This document shows positions 50,412 through 60,913 of a stretch of 64,000 nucleotides of DNA, in pieces; position 1 is the stretch's first letter, and the number at the start of each line of letters is the position of its first letter. This stretch comes from Stenotrophomonas sp. 610A2 (lineage in GTDB: Bacteria; Pseudomonadota; Gammaproteobacteria; Xanthomonadales; Xanthomonadaceae), in NCBI RefSeq assembly GCF_030549615.1, contig NZ_CP130832.1:3782001-3846000 (forward strand), read 5' to 3'. A program made the translations under genes and the position numbers. The notes under the pieces were generated by a model. That model did not search any database and was not told the origin of the DNA. It was given only the letters and a program-made list of their open reading frames with translations.

Positions 50412-51626
50412 TTACTCGGACTTCCACCACATCATGAAGGCATCCCACAGACGCTTGAAGAAACCGCCCTCTTCCACCGCCTGCACAGCCACCAACGGCG
50501 CCTCGGCAACTACCTTGCCGTCCAGCGACACCTTGACCGTACCAATCTGCTGACCTGCAGTGATCGGCGCCACCAACTCCTTCGGCACGTCCATCGACGG
50601 CTTCAGATCGTTGTAACGGCCGCGCGGCACGCTCACCAACATCGGCTGCGCCACGCCCAACTGCACCTCATCGGCTGCGCCCTTCCACACATGCTGCGTG
50701 GTCACCGCCTTGCCCGGCTCATACATGCGATGGGTTTCGAAGAAACGGAAACCCCAATTCAACAACGCCAGGCTGTCGTCAGCACGCTGCTTCTCCGATG
50801 CACCGCCCATCAACACCGCCACCAGACGCTGGTCACCGCGCTGCGCCGAGCTCAGCAGGCAGTAGCCGGCAGCCGAGGTGTGGCCGGTCTTGATGCCGTC
50901 CACGCTCTGGTCACGCCACAACAGCAGGTTGCGGTTCGGCTGGGTGATCTTGCCTACCGTGAATTCCTTGATCTTGTTGTACGCATAGGTCTCCGGGTAA
51001 TCACGCACGAAGGCGCGGCCCAGCAACGCCAGATCGTAGGCGCTGGACTGGTGACCCTCGGCGTTCAGGCCGTGTGCGTTGACGAAGTGCGAATCCTTCA
51101 TGCCGATCTTGGCGGCGTAGCTGTTCATCAACGCCGCAAACGCTTCCTGACTGCCTGCGGCATGTTCGGCCAGCGCGATGGCCGCGTCGTTGCCGGACTG
51201 GATCGCCATGCCCTTTTCCATGTCTTCCAGACGCGCGGTCTGGTTGACCGGGAAGCCGCTGTAGCTGCCGTCGGTGCCTGCGCCGCCTTCGCGCCAGGCG
51301 CGCTCGCTCATCATCACCTGGTCGTCCGGCTTGATCTTGCCGGTCTTCATTTCCGCGGCAAGCACGTAGGAGGTCATCACCTTGGTGATGCTGGCCGGCG
51401 GCAGCGGCGTGTGGATGTTCTCGCCCGCCAGCACCTGGCCGGTGGCGTAATCCATCAGCACCCATGCCGTGGCCGTGGTCGGGACCGGTGCCGGCGGCGT
51501 TGCCACCTGTGCCGGAGCGGCAGCTGCGGCCGGCGCGGGGGTCGGCGTCGGGGTGGGTGTCTGGGCGGAGGCCAGACCCACGACGAGCGTGGTGGCCAGT
51601 GCAGCGGCGGCAAAGCGGAATTTCAT
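50412..51626 (-). CDS. dacC: D-alanyl-D-alanine carboxypeptidase (PBP5/6 family)
   Basis: 404 aa. Signal peptide ends near LASAQ; a low-complexity TPTPTPTPAPAAAAAP linker follows. Penicillin-binding motifs are Ser79-Lys82 in PPASITKVM, SGNDAAIALAEHAAG (SxN) and KTGHTSAAGYC (KTG). A PBP5 C-terminal beta domain precedes the amphipathic anchor WDAFMMWWKSE that attaches the protein to the inner membrane. It removes terminal D-Ala from muropeptides. It lies 92 bp after rlpA, in the conserved order rodA-mltB-rlpA-dac. Confidence 0.95.
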   Translation of the reverse strand: MKFRFAAAALATTLVVGLASAQTPTPTPTPAPAAAAAPAQVATPPAPVPTTATAWVLMDYATGQVLAGENIHTPLPPASITKVMTSYVLAAEMKTGKIKPDDQVMMSERAWREGGAGTDGSYSGFPVNQTARLEDMEKGMAIQSGNDAAIALAEHAAGSQEAFAALMNSYAAKIGMKDSHFVNAHGLNAEGHQSSAYDLALLGRAFVRDYPETYAYNKIKEFTVGKITQPNRNLLLWRDQSVDGIKTGHTSAAGYCLLSSAQRGDQRLVAVLMGGASEKQRADDSLALLNWGFRFFETHRMYEPGKAVTTQHVWKGAADEVQLGVAQPMLVSVPRGRYNDLKPSMDVPKELVAPITAGQQIGTVKVSLDGKVVAEAPLVAVQAVEEGGFFKRLWDAFMMWWKSE

Positions 51627-51718
51627 CGGACAGGGGCCCTGATGGACGAGGAAGGAAAATTCGGGGAGTCATTGTAGGGCGACACCTGCCAGCTGGCGGC
51701 ACCCCGGTATGGCTGGGG

Positions 51719-53026
51719 TTAATCGCGAACCACTTGCGGCAGGCCAAATCCAAGACCGGCAATGCGGCCGGCAAGTTCCGTGGCACTGCTGCTGTCGCTG
51801 GCCGGCACACGCAGGCGCCACAGGGTACGGCCACCACTGACGATGTCACTGAGGCTGGCCCCGACAATACCCGCCGACGTCAGCTGGCCCAAGGCCCGCG
51901 CAGCATTGTCGCGGCTGGAGAAACTGGCAACCTGCAGCAGGATAGCCCCCAGCGCGCGCGAAGCGGGGTCAGGCTGGGCCGAGGGCACGGCTTTGGGAAC
52001 CGACGCTGCACCGCCCGCAACGCCCGGCGGCGGGGTGAACTGCAGCAATTCCGACGATGCCGGCAGCGCCTGAACGCTCACCGGCCCCGATGAAGTGGTG
52101 GCGGCGCTGGTGGTGGCTGGACGACCGGTGGCGACACGCACGCCGTTGTCCTTCATCCAGGTCTCGAAATGGTCGGCATTGCCAGCAACCGGACGTGCCG
52201 GTGCGCTCGGCAGCTTCTCCACCAGCTGGTCCATGCGACTGGGGCTGGCCGCTGCGGGCCGCGTTGCCGGTACAGCCGCGGCAACCGTCGCAGCCGCCCG
52301 TTCACGTCGGGCGCGACGGCTGTCGCCGGAGGCCTGCAGGTTTTCGCTGCCGGGGGTCAGTCCATGCACTTCTACCCGGCCGGTGCCGCGCTGGGTGATG
52401 CCCAGCCGCACTGCGGCGGCGTAGCTGAGATCGATGACGCGGCCTTCGTGGAACGGACCGCGATCGTTGACGCGCACGATCACCGATTCACCGTTGTCCA
52501 GGTTGGTCACCCGCGCGAAGCTCGGCAGCGGCAAGGTCTTGTGCGCGGCGGTGAAGGCGTACATGTCGTACACCTCACGGTTGGAGGTGAGGCGGCCGTG
52601 GAACTTCTGCCCGTAGTACGAGGCGGTGCCCTGTTCCACGTAGTTATCGACACGGTCCATGATCTGGTACTGCTTGCCCAGCACCGTATACGGCGAGCGA
52701 TTGCCAACAGCCGAGCGCGCCTCGTTGGTCACCACCGGCTCGGGAATGCAGTCCACGTTGGGTATGTAGCTCGGCGTGGAGTCACTTACACCGGGCTTGT
52801 ACAGGCCGCCAGCGGTGTAATTGCCACGGGTGGACAGGTCTTCCTGCGCCTTCGCATAAGGTGAGCCCTCCGGGCATTCACCGCGCGCACCGCCACGCCC
52901 GTGTACCACCGTTGCCGGCCGCGATGCCGAGCTCGCACCCGCACCGGGTGCCGACTTCTTGGGGGCGCTGCTGCAGGCGGCCAGCCCGAGCACGATCAAC
53001 GCAGGGACCAGCCACTTGATGTTCAT
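51719..53026 (-). CDS. rlpA: Septal ring lytic transglycosylase RlpA-type lipoprotein with SPOR domain
   Basis: 435 aa. Lipobox LAAC, Cys18. The double-psi beta-barrel covers ~130-235 (GTASYYGQKFHGRLTSNRE, NLDNGESVIVRVNDRGPF, GRVIDLSYAAA) with the conserved acidic residue of RlpA enzymes. A Pro/Ala-rich linker leads to a C-terminal SPOR domain (~355-435; LQVASFSSRDNAARALGQL) that binds denuded septal glycan. It cleaves naked glycan strands at the division site. It overlaps mltB by 4 bp. Confidence 0.93.
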   Translation of the reverse strand: MNIKWLVPALIVLGLAACSSAPKKSAPGAGASSASRPATVVHGRGGARGECPEGSPYAKAQEDLSTRGNYTAGGLYKPGVSDSTPSYIPNVDCIPEPVVTNEARSAVGNRSPYTVLGKQYQIMDRVDNYVEQGTASYYGQKFHGRLTSNREVYDMYAFTAAHKTLPLPSFARVTNLDNGESVIVRVNDRGPFHEGRVIDLSYAAAVRLGITQRGTGRVEVHGLTPGSENLQASGDSRRARRERAAATVAAAVPATRPAAASPSRMDQLVEKLPSAPARPVAGNADHFETWMKDNGVRVATGRPATTSAATTSSGPVSVQALPASSELLQFTPPPGVAGGAASVPKAVPSAQPDPASRALGAILLQVASFSSRDNAARALGQLTSAGIVGASLSDIVSGGRTLWRLRVPASDSSSATELAGRIAGLGFGLPQVVRD

Positions 53027-54159
53027 GCCGGGGGAAGCTCCTTGCCGGCGATGGCCTGGGACAGCTGGAACACGGCCATCGCGTACATTTTGGAGATGTT
53101 GTAACGGGTGATTGCGTAGTAGTTCTGGAAGCCCAGCCAGTACTGCTTGCCGTCACTGCCTTCCAGCGTTACCGGGGTGGCCTTGGCGTTCACCGCACGC
53201 ACCGGCGTGATCGGCTGGTAACCGCGCGCAGCCAACTCGGTGACGGTGTAGGTCGGGGTCCAATCGGTGGGATTGAACTCCTCGAAGCCGGCCTGCAGCG
53301 TCGCCGGTACCGCCACGGTGCCGCCGCGGATCCAGCCACCCTTCTTGACGAAGTAATTGGCAATGGACGAGAACACGTCGTCATAGCTGTTGAACAGGTC
53401 ACGGCGGCCATCGCCATTGCCGTCCACGGCGAAGTCCAGGTAGCTGGACGGCATGAACTGGCCCATGCCCATCGCACCGGCGTAACTGCCCTTGAGCGAG
53501 GTGATGTCGAGCTTTTCCAGTGCGCTCAGTTCGAACAGCTTGGCCAGCTCATCACGGAAGAACAGTTCGCGGCGCACTTCGCGCTCGAGCTTGGCCGGGT
53601 CGCCGCTGCGCGGGTACTTGAAGGCCAGTGTGTACAGCGCATCCAGCACGCGGTGGTTGCCGGCATTGCGGCCGTAGCTGGTCTCAACACCAATGATGGA
53701 AACGATCACCTCGGCCGGCACGCCGGTGCGTTCCTGCACCCGCATCAGCTCATCGCGATGCTGCGCCAGGAAGGCGCGGCCACCATCGATGCGGGCCTGG
53801 GTGATGAACATCGGCCGGTATTCGTTCCACGGCTTGACCCGCTCAGCCGGACGCGACATCGCGGCAATGATCGGCTCGCGGATCTGCGCCTGGGCCAGGG
53901 TGGCTTCGATATAGGCCGGATCAATGCGGTATTTGGCCGCCGTATCACGCACGAAATTGGCGCGGGCGATTTCGAACGGCACTGGCGTCAGGTCGACCGG
54001 CGGCAACGCAGCCTTGGCCTCGGGTACGGCTTCGGCGGGGCCGGTGCTCGGCTTGACCGGAGTTTCCGCCGGGGCCGGCAGGGGTGTAGGAGTCTTCGGC
54101 TGGGTTGCGCAGGCAACCATGCCAAGGGTGAGGCAGCAAACCAGGGCGCGTCTAATCAT
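53023..54159 (-). CDS. mltB: Membrane-bound lytic murein transglycosylase B
   Basis: 378 aa. Lipobox MVAC with Cys17 anchors it to the outer membrane. The catalytic Glu159 is in IGVETSYGRNAG, followed by LAFKYPRSG, SYAGAMGMGQFMPSSY and DLFNSYDDVFSSIANYF, all typical of MltB. It cleaves peptidoglycan to 1,6-anhydro muropeptides. Its stop overlaps the rlpA start (ATGA). Confidence 0.95.
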   Translation of the reverse strand: MIRRALVCCLTLGMVACATQPKTPTPLPAPAETPVKPSTGPAEAVPEAKAALPPVDLTPVPFEIARANFVRDTAAKYRIDPAYIEATLAQAQIREPIIAAMSRPAERVKPWNEYRPMFITQARIDGGRAFLAQHRDELMRVQERTGVPAEVIVSIIGVETSYGRNAGNHRVLDALYTLAFKYPRSGDPAKLEREVRRELFFRDELAKLFELSALEKLDITSLKGSYAGAMGMGQFMPSSYLDFAVDGNGDGRRDLFNSYDDVFSSIANYFVKKGGWIRGGTVAVPATLQAGFEEFNPTDWTPTYTVTELAARGYQPITPVRAVNAKATPVTLEGSDGKQYWLGFQNYYAITRYNISKMYAMAVFQLSQAIAGKELPPA

Positions 54160-54627
54160 CGGGCGAGATTAGCAGGTCAAAGATGAATTTCCCGCAATAA
54201 CACCATGAAACACAACAAGATTGAAGTAGAAAATACGCTTCGGCAGACGCCGCTATTGACCATGTTGGCCAAGCGCTTTCGATGAATGGGCGACGCAATG
54301 CAGCTGCGCGTGGAACGGCGCGAGCGCTGCGCAACGAGATCGGGCCCTGCAGCCAGCAGGAAAATGGAGCGCCGGTCATCTCCCCATCCCGCTGAGATGA
54401 CCGACACTCGCGTCAGCGTCCGGAGGACCCGGGACGACGGCTCCCCCCGTCTTCCCGCCAGATGCCAACCTGCCAATCGCCCCATACGGCGAGCTGGCAA
54501 TCACAGCGCTGACTGCGCGCCGGTGACGGGGCGTAGTGTGAAGGCTTGGTTAAGCCAGGTGTTTGATCTGGATCAAAGCTCGCAACATTGGCGCGGATCA
54601 ATACGCGATCCGCGCAACAGCATTGCG
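54160..54627. other. 468-bp gap between rodA and mltB
   Basis: The gap breaks the elongation cluster and should hold the mltB promoter. An AT-rich stretch lies at 54165-54240, 5-80 bp upstream of mltB. A 9-bp stem gcgcggatc/gatccgcgc at 54591-54615 follows rodA and could end its transcript. No gene is visible. Confidence 0.5.
54591..54615 (-). terminator. Hairpin after rodA
   Basis: Perfect 9-bp stem gcgcggatc/gatccgcgc with a 7-nt loop, 12 bp after the rodA stop on the minus strand. There is no T-run. Confidence 0.5.
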
Positions 54628-55734
54628 TCAGCCGCCATGCACCGGCCGGTGCGCGCGCACCGCCATCACCAGGCCGAAGCCCGCCAGCAAGGACACCGCC
54701 GAGGTGCCGCCGTAACTGATCAGCGGCATCGGCACACCCACTACCGGCAGCAGGCCGGAGATCATGCCGCCGTTGACCAGGATGTAGACGAAGAACGCCA
54801 GGCCGGTGGCACCGGCCAGCAACCGCGAATAGGTATCGCGCGAATCCACCGCTATCCACAGGCAGCGCCCGATCACGAATAGGTATAGCGCCAGCACCAG
54901 GGCCACGCCGACCCAGCCGTATTCTTCGCTGAGCACCGAGAACGCGAAGTCGGTGGTCTGCTCGGGAATGAAGTTCAGGTGCGACTGCGAGCCCAGCCCC
55001 CAGCCCTTGCCGGTGAAGCCGCCGGAGCCAATGGCGATCTTGGACTGGATGATGTTCCAGCCCGCACCCAGCGCATCGCTCTCCGGGTCCAGGAACATCA
55101 TGATGCGGTCCTTCTGGTAGGGCCGCAGCAGCCAGAACCAGGCAACCGGTGCGGCCGCGGCAACGCCACCCACGCCCACGCCCACCCACCACCAGGGCAA
55201 GCCGGCCAGCAGCAGCACGAAGGCACCGCTGGCGGCGATCAGCACGCCGGTACCGAAGTCCGGCTGCAGCATCACCAGCCCGGTCGGCACACCGATGATC
55301 ACCGCTGCCACCAGCACCACCGGAATGCGCGGCGGCAAGGGCATTCGATTGAGATACCAGGCCACCATCATCGGCAGGCTGACCTTCAACAGCTCGGCCG
55401 GTTGCAGGTAGAACAGGCCAAGATTCAACCATTGCCGTCCGTATTTGCCGGTGCCGAGCACGAACACCGCCAGCAGCGGCAGCATTGAGAACGCGTAGAT
55501 CATCGGCGTCCATGCACGGATGCGCAGGATCGACACCCGCGCAATCGCCCACATCGCCACCAGGCCCACTGCAAAGCGAGCGCCCTGCGCCATCACCAGG
55601 CCGCTGCCACCCGCACTGTCCAGCACCGACAGGCCAATGCCCATCAAGGCAAGCAAGGCAAACAGCAGCGGCCAATCCAGGCCGCGACTGAGCCGCTGGC
55701 CCATCTCCAAGGCCCAGCGCAGGAAATCCCTCAT
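54628..55734 (-). CDS. rodA: Rod shape-determining SEDS glycosyltransferase RodA
   Basis: 368 aa with about ten transmembrane helices. The SEDS signatures QPDFGTGVLIAASG, SHLNFIPEQTTDFAFSVLSEEYG and SYGGTSAVSLLAGFGLVM are present. It polymerises lipid II into glycan strands during elongation, together with PBP2. It overlaps mrdA by 4 bp (ATGA), so the two partners are translated together. Confidence 0.96.
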   Translation of the reverse strand: MRDFLRWALEMGQRLSRGLDWPLLFALLALMGIGLSVLDSAGGSGLVMAQGARFAVGLVAMWAIARVSILRIRAWTPMIYAFSMLPLLAVFVLGTGKYGRQWLNLGLFYLQPAELLKVSLPMMVAWYLNRMPLPPRIPVVLVAAVIIGVPTGLVMLQPDFGTGVLIAASGAFVLLLAGLPWWWVGVGVGGVAAAAPVAWFWLLRPYQKDRIMMFLDPESDALGAGWNIIQSKIAIGSGGFTGKGWGLGSQSHLNFIPEQTTDFAFSVLSEEYGWVGVALVLALYLFVIGRCLWIAVDSRDTYSRLLAGATGLAFFVYILVNGGMISGLLPVVGVPMPLISYGGTSAVSLLAGFGLVMAVRAHRPVHGG

Positions 55735-57827
55735 CGACGTGCCTCCGTTGGCGTTGCTGCCGGCGCGGCGGGACGCGCGCTTGCCGGTGCAACCCCGGGC
55801 AGCGCCTCTGGCGCTGGCTGCGGCGGCACACCCGGCAGCGGCGCCGGAGCGCCCACCATGATCGGCAGATCGGCGAACTGCGGCGCCACCTGCTCACCGC
55901 GTGCACGCCAGCTGGCATCTTCGGTATCAAACGTGGTCACGCCTACCGCCACCGTGCCGCGCTCGGCATCCAGCGGTTGCAGGCCTTCGGGCATCACCCC
56001 GAGCAACCAGGCATCAAACACCTTGCGTGCGATCGGCGCGGCGGCCGAACCACCGTAACCGCCACCTTCCACCGCGATGGCAATTGCGATCACCGGCTCC
56101 TCGGCAGGCGCAAAACCCACGAACAGCGCGCGGTGACGCAGGTGCATCGGCAGGCTGCGCGGATTCAACGCGGCCGTGCCCTTGCGGCTGATGACCTGCG
56201 CGGTGCCGGTCTTGCCGGCCATGTGGTACTGCGCACCGGCGGCCACACGCCAGCCACTGCCGCCGGGCTGCATGGTACCCATCATGCCCTCGCGCACTGC
56301 CTGCACATTGGCCGGATTGGGACTGATCGGCCTGCTCGCCGGCTGTGGCGTTGGTGCCCAGTCGTGGTCGAAGCCGGCGCGCTGCTCCATCACCAGATGC
56401 GGCGTACGCAGCTGGCCGGTGGCCAGACCACCAACACCGCGCACGAGCTGCAGCGGCGTCACCTTCCACAGCCCCTGGCCGATGCTGGCATTGACCGTGT
56501 CACCCGGATACCAGCGCTCCTTGTTGGCTTTGAGCTTGGCCGCCGGTGACGGCAGGATGCCGCCGATCTCACCGGCCAGATCGATGCCGGTTGGCTGGCC
56601 GAAGCCATAGCGGTTGCCCATGTAGTCGTCATAGCGCTCGATGCCCATGTCGATACCGAGCTGGTAGTAATAGGTATTGACCGACTGCGAGATGGATTTG
56701 CGCAGGTCGGTCCAGCCATGGCCGCCACGGTTGGCGTCACCCCAGCCACGGCTGACGCCGGGCAGGTAGAACATGCCGCGCGACAGGATCTTGTCTTCGG
56801 GTCGGCGCAGGCCGCTGTCCAGGCCAGCCAGGCCAAGGAAGGGCTTTACTGTCGAACCCGGTGCCACACCGCCCAGCACCAATCGATTGAACTGCGGCCG
56901 CGAGGGGTTCTCGTTGAGCGCCTTGAAGTCGGCATGGGAAATGCCGTTGACGAACAGATTGGGGTCGAACGACGGCAGGCTGACCATGGCCAGGATCTCG
57001 CCAGTGCGCGGATCGATCGCCACCGCCGAGCCTTCCTGCTCACCGAACGCCGCCACCATCGCGCGTTGCAGGTCAGCGTCGATCGACAGGCGCAGATCGG
57101 TGCCCGACTGCGCCGGCACCCGCCCAACCGTGCGGATCGCACGGCCCTGCACATTGGTCTCGACCTGCTCGTAGCCGATCTTGCCGCGCAGCTGGGTTTC
57201 GTAGAAACGCTCCAGCCCCGACTTGCCGATGTGGGTCAGCGCCGCATTGCCCTCGCCCAGCTCTTCCAGGTCCTTGTCATCGACACGGCCGACGTAGCCG
57301 ATGATGTGGCCGAACAGATCGCCGTAGGGGTAACGCCGGGTCAGATAGGGTTCGAGCTCCACACCCGGGTAACGCCAGCGGTCCACCGCGAAGCGTGCCA
57401 TCTCGTCGTCGCTGACCCGCAGTTTCAGCGTCACCGGCATGAAGCCGCGACGCGCCTTGCGTGATTGCTTGAAGCGCTCGATATCTTCCTCGCTGAGCGC
57501 GAAGATCTTCTGCAACCCGGCAAGAGTGGCGTCCATGTCCTGGACCTTGTCGGCGGTGACATCCAGGCGGAAGGCCGGCACGTTCTCCGCCAGCAGGCGG
57601 CCGTTGCGGTCGTAGATCAGGCCGCGCCCAGGCACCACCGGCCGCGCCTTGATGCGGTTGGCCTCGGAACGGGTGGCGTAGATATCGTGGTCCAGCACCT
57701 GCAGCTTGAAGTACCAGCCGGCGAGGAAACCCAGGGTCAGCAAAACACCGAGGAAGCCAATCGCGGCACGACGCCGGAACTGCTCGGCCTCGGCGTGCGG
57801 ATTCTTGTTCTGGCGGCGCGAAGCCAT
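55731..57827 (-). CDS. mrdA: Penicillin-binding protein 2 (peptidoglycan transpeptidase)
   Basis: 698 aa. One N-terminal membrane anchor (~21-41), a pedestal/dimerisation domain with RGLIYDRNGRLLAEN, and the transpeptidase domain with Ser325-x-x-Lys328 in PGSTVKPFLG, SVNTYYYQLG (SxN) and KTGTAQ. An unusually Pro/Ala-rich C-terminal tail of ~45 residues (APLPGVPPQPAPEALPG...) extends past the domain. It crosslinks the sidewall with RodA. Confidence 0.96.
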   Translation of the reverse strand: MASRRQNKNPHAEAEQFRRRAAIGFLGVLLTLGFLAGWYFKLQVLDHDIYATRSEANRIKARPVVPGRGLIYDRNGRLLAENVPAFRLDVTADKVQDMDATLAGLQKIFALSEEDIERFKQSRKARRGFMPVTLKLRVSDDEMARFAVDRWRYPGVELEPYLTRRYPYGDLFGHIIGYVGRVDDKDLEELGEGNAALTHIGKSGLERFYETQLRGKIGYEQVETNVQGRAIRTVGRVPAQSGTDLRLSIDADLQRAMVAAFGEQEGSAVAIDPRTGEILAMVSLPSFDPNLFVNGISHADFKALNENPSRPQFNRLVLGGVAPGSTVKPFLGLAGLDSGLRRPEDKILSRGMFYLPGVSRGWGDANRGGHGWTDLRKSISQSVNTYYYQLGIDMGIERYDDYMGNRYGFGQPTGIDLAGEIGGILPSPAAKLKANKERWYPGDTVNASIGQGLWKVTPLQLVRGVGGLATGQLRTPHLVMEQRAGFDHDWAPTPQPASRPISPNPANVQAVREGMMGTMQPGGSGWRVAAGAQYHMAGKTGTAQVISRKGTAALNPRSLPMHLRHRALFVGFAPAEEPVIAIAIAVEGGGYGGSAAAPIARKVFDAWLLGVMPEGLQPLDAERGTVAVGVTTFDTEDASWRARGEQVAPQFADLPIMVGAPAPLPGVPPQPAPEALPGVAPASARPAAPAATPTEARR

Positions 57828-57830
57828 GCG

Positions 57831-58316
57831 TCAGCGCCCGCGCTTGCCCAGTCGTACCGCGTCCAGCAGCACATACAGCGGCAACCACAGGGCCATGCCC
57901 AGCAGCGGCGCCACCCAGTAGCTCCACGGCAGCAAGGGCTCACCCACCAGCAGGTGGATGGCGGCATCGATCACGCGGTCGTTGAACAGCAGGCCGCCCA
58001 TCGCCAAGGCCTGCTGGGATAGCGGGAAGAAGCGGATGCGGGCACGGAAGCGCTGCAGGATGAAGGCCATCATCACCAGCCGCAGTGCCTGCTCACCGAG
58101 AATTCCGCCAAACATCACATCGGCCAGCAAGCCGATGCAGAAGGCAAAGCCCAGCCCGACCTTGTCCGGGGTTTCGATCACCCAATAGGCCAGCACCAGC
58201 GCCAGCCAATACGGGCGCGCCGGCTGCAGCAGTTCCGGCAACGGGATCAGGGTCAGCAACAGGGCCAGCACGAAACTGACCGGCATTACCCAGCCCTTGG
58301 TGCGCAGACGACTCAT
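57831..58316 (-). CDS. mreD: Rod shape-determining protein MreD
   Basis: 161 aa, about five transmembrane helices, including PYWLALVLAYWVIETPDKVGLGFAFCIGLLADVMFG, where the P-x-K-x-G-x-x-x-x-F pattern is family-specific. It is an inner-membrane part of the elongasome between MreC and the synthases. It overlaps mreC by 4 bp and lies 3 bp before mrdA. Confidence 0.93.
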   Translation of the reverse strand: MSRLRTKGWVMPVSFVLALLLTLIPLPELLQPARPYWLALVLAYWVIETPDKVGLGFAFCIGLLADVMFGGILGEQALRLVMMAFILQRFRARIRFFPLSQQALAMGGLLFNDRVIDAAIHLLVGEPLLPWSYWVAPLLGMALWLPLYVLLDAVRLGKRGR

Positions 58317-59437
58317 GGGCGCACCTGCGGCGGGGTCGGGTTATCAGTGGTGACAGGCGCTGCCGGGCTGGTGGATTCGCTGGTTGGCGCCGTCGGCGCA
58401 GCTACGGCGGGCACCTGCCCTTCGGCAGCTGCCGGCACACTGGCAGCGGGCTGCGTTGCAGCCGGAGCCGTCTGGCTGGCTGCAGCATCCGTGGCGGGAA
58501 CCACCGCGGCACCCATGCGATTGGCCGGTGCCGCTGGCGGGCCACCCGCCGTCGCATCCAGCGCGGGATCAACTGCAGTGCTGTCAGGCAACTGCGGCAG
58601 CGGCGGCACCGAGCGCAGCAACAACACGTTGCGGCCGCGGTCCAGCTTGGCCGCCGGTTCCAGCTCGCCGACCAGGAAGGCGTGGGTATCGTCCGGGCGC
58701 AGCTTGAGGATCTTGCCGACCGGGAAGCCGGCCGGGAAACGCCCACCGAGGCCGGAAGTGACGATCTCATCGCCGACTTCCACGCCAGCGCTGAGCGGAA
58801 TATCACGAAGCTCCAGGCGGTCGCCACGGCCGTAGACAATCAGCCGTACGCCATTGCGCGCCACCGCCACCGGCACCGCGTGGTCCGGGTCGGTCAGCAG
58901 CAGCACGGTCGAATGCGCGGGCGTCACCGCTATCACCTGGCCCATCAGGCCACCGGCGTCGATCACCGCCTGGCCGACATGCACGCCGGCACTGCTGCCC
59001 GAATCCAGTACCAGTCGTTGTTTGACCGGGTCCAGGTCGATATCGAGGATGGGGGCCAGCTGTACGTCCAGGCCATTGCGTTCGGCCACGTTGAGCAGCT
59101 CGCGCAGCTGCGCGTTGTCCAAGGCAGCCGTCTGCAGGCGGGTCAACCGCGCGTTGGCGACCAGCAATTGGTTGCGCAGCTCGCGGTTCTCGCTGACCAG
59201 CTGGGTGTGGCTGGCGGCATTGTCCTTTACCGAGGCCCCAACCCGGCCCGGCACACCGGCCAAGGCCCAGATCGGCTGCACCAGCACATTGGCCTGGGCG
59301 CGCAGACGCGACATCCAGCCGCCCTGGTCGTCGAGCACGATCAAGGTGATGGCCAAGGCCAGGTACGCCAGCAGACGCAGCGTGCTGGCGGCGTCTCCCT
59401 GACGGGAGGCTACGGGAGGACCGGCGTAAGGGGGCAC
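58313..59437 (-). CDS. mreC: Rod shape-determining protein MreC
   Basis: 374 aa from a GTG start. One transmembrane helix (~20-38, LLAYLALAITLIVLD), a coiled coil (~65-105; LVSENRELRNQLLVANARLTRL) and the double beta-barrel periplasmic domain with GQVIAVTPAHSTVLLLTDP. The last ~90 residues are a low-complexity Ala/Pro/Thr tail (APTAPTSESTSPAAPV) not needed for the fold. It links MreB to PBP2/RodA. Confidence 0.94.
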   Translation of the reverse strand: MPPYAGPPVASRQGDAASTLRLLAYLALAITLIVLDDQGGWMSRLRAQANVLVQPIWALAGVPGRVGASVKDNAASHTQLVSENRELRNQLLVANARLTRLQTAALDNAQLRELLNVAERNGLDVQLAPILDIDLDPVKQRLVLDSGSSAGVHVGQAVIDAGGLMGQVIAVTPAHSTVLLLTDPDHAVPVAVARNGVRLIVYGRGDRLELRDIPLSAGVEVGDEIVTSGLGGRFPAGFPVGKILKLRPDDTHAFLVGELEPAAKLDRGRNVLLLRSVPPLPQLPDSTAVDPALDATAGGPPAAPANRMGAAVVPATDAAASQTAPAATQPAASVPAAAEGQVPAVAAPTAPTSESTSPAAPVTTDNPTPPQVRP

Positions 59438-59554
59438 GGCAGAAGACTGGGAAGGATGGATCGGGAATGAAGAACGGAAACGGCGTGGCTTGCGTCACGC
59501 CGAGTGGTCGGGGAAACGAGTGCTGGGCAGTGGATCAAGATGCAGGAAGCCCTG

Positions 59555-59585
59555 CCCCATTCCCGATTCCCCATTCTCCATTCCC
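59555..59585. repeat. GGGAATCG-type short tandem repeat between mreB and mreC
   Basis: Degenerate cattccc-gattccc-cattctc-cattccc units. The gggaatg/gggaatc heptamer also appears at 59462-59468 in opposite orientation. It lies in the 154-bp gap between mreB and mreC, genes that are often separated by less. Confidence 0.6.
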
Positions 59586-59591
59586 TCCGAC

Positions 59592-60713
<1,122 letters not shown>

Positions 60714-60913
60714 CTATCAACCCACCCCCGCCCGAGCAAGGAAAATCCTAGTGAATTCTGGGCTTTCGACCACTCCGGGCAGCTGCGGTACATCCTTGCT
60801 TCTGGCCGTGGGCCGTCGCAGCCGGTAACCTTACCCACTTTGGCGCGCAGTCGCGCCGGGTTGCCTGCGCGTGCGCGGTGGCCTTTTCCCTTTTACGTAT
60901 AGGCCTGTACGCA

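Noticed and set aside
49445-50553. Several overlapping open frames of 100-230 codons
   Set aside because: They run through inverted and hexamer repeats, have low-complexity Lys/Pro/Ser composition and no domain.
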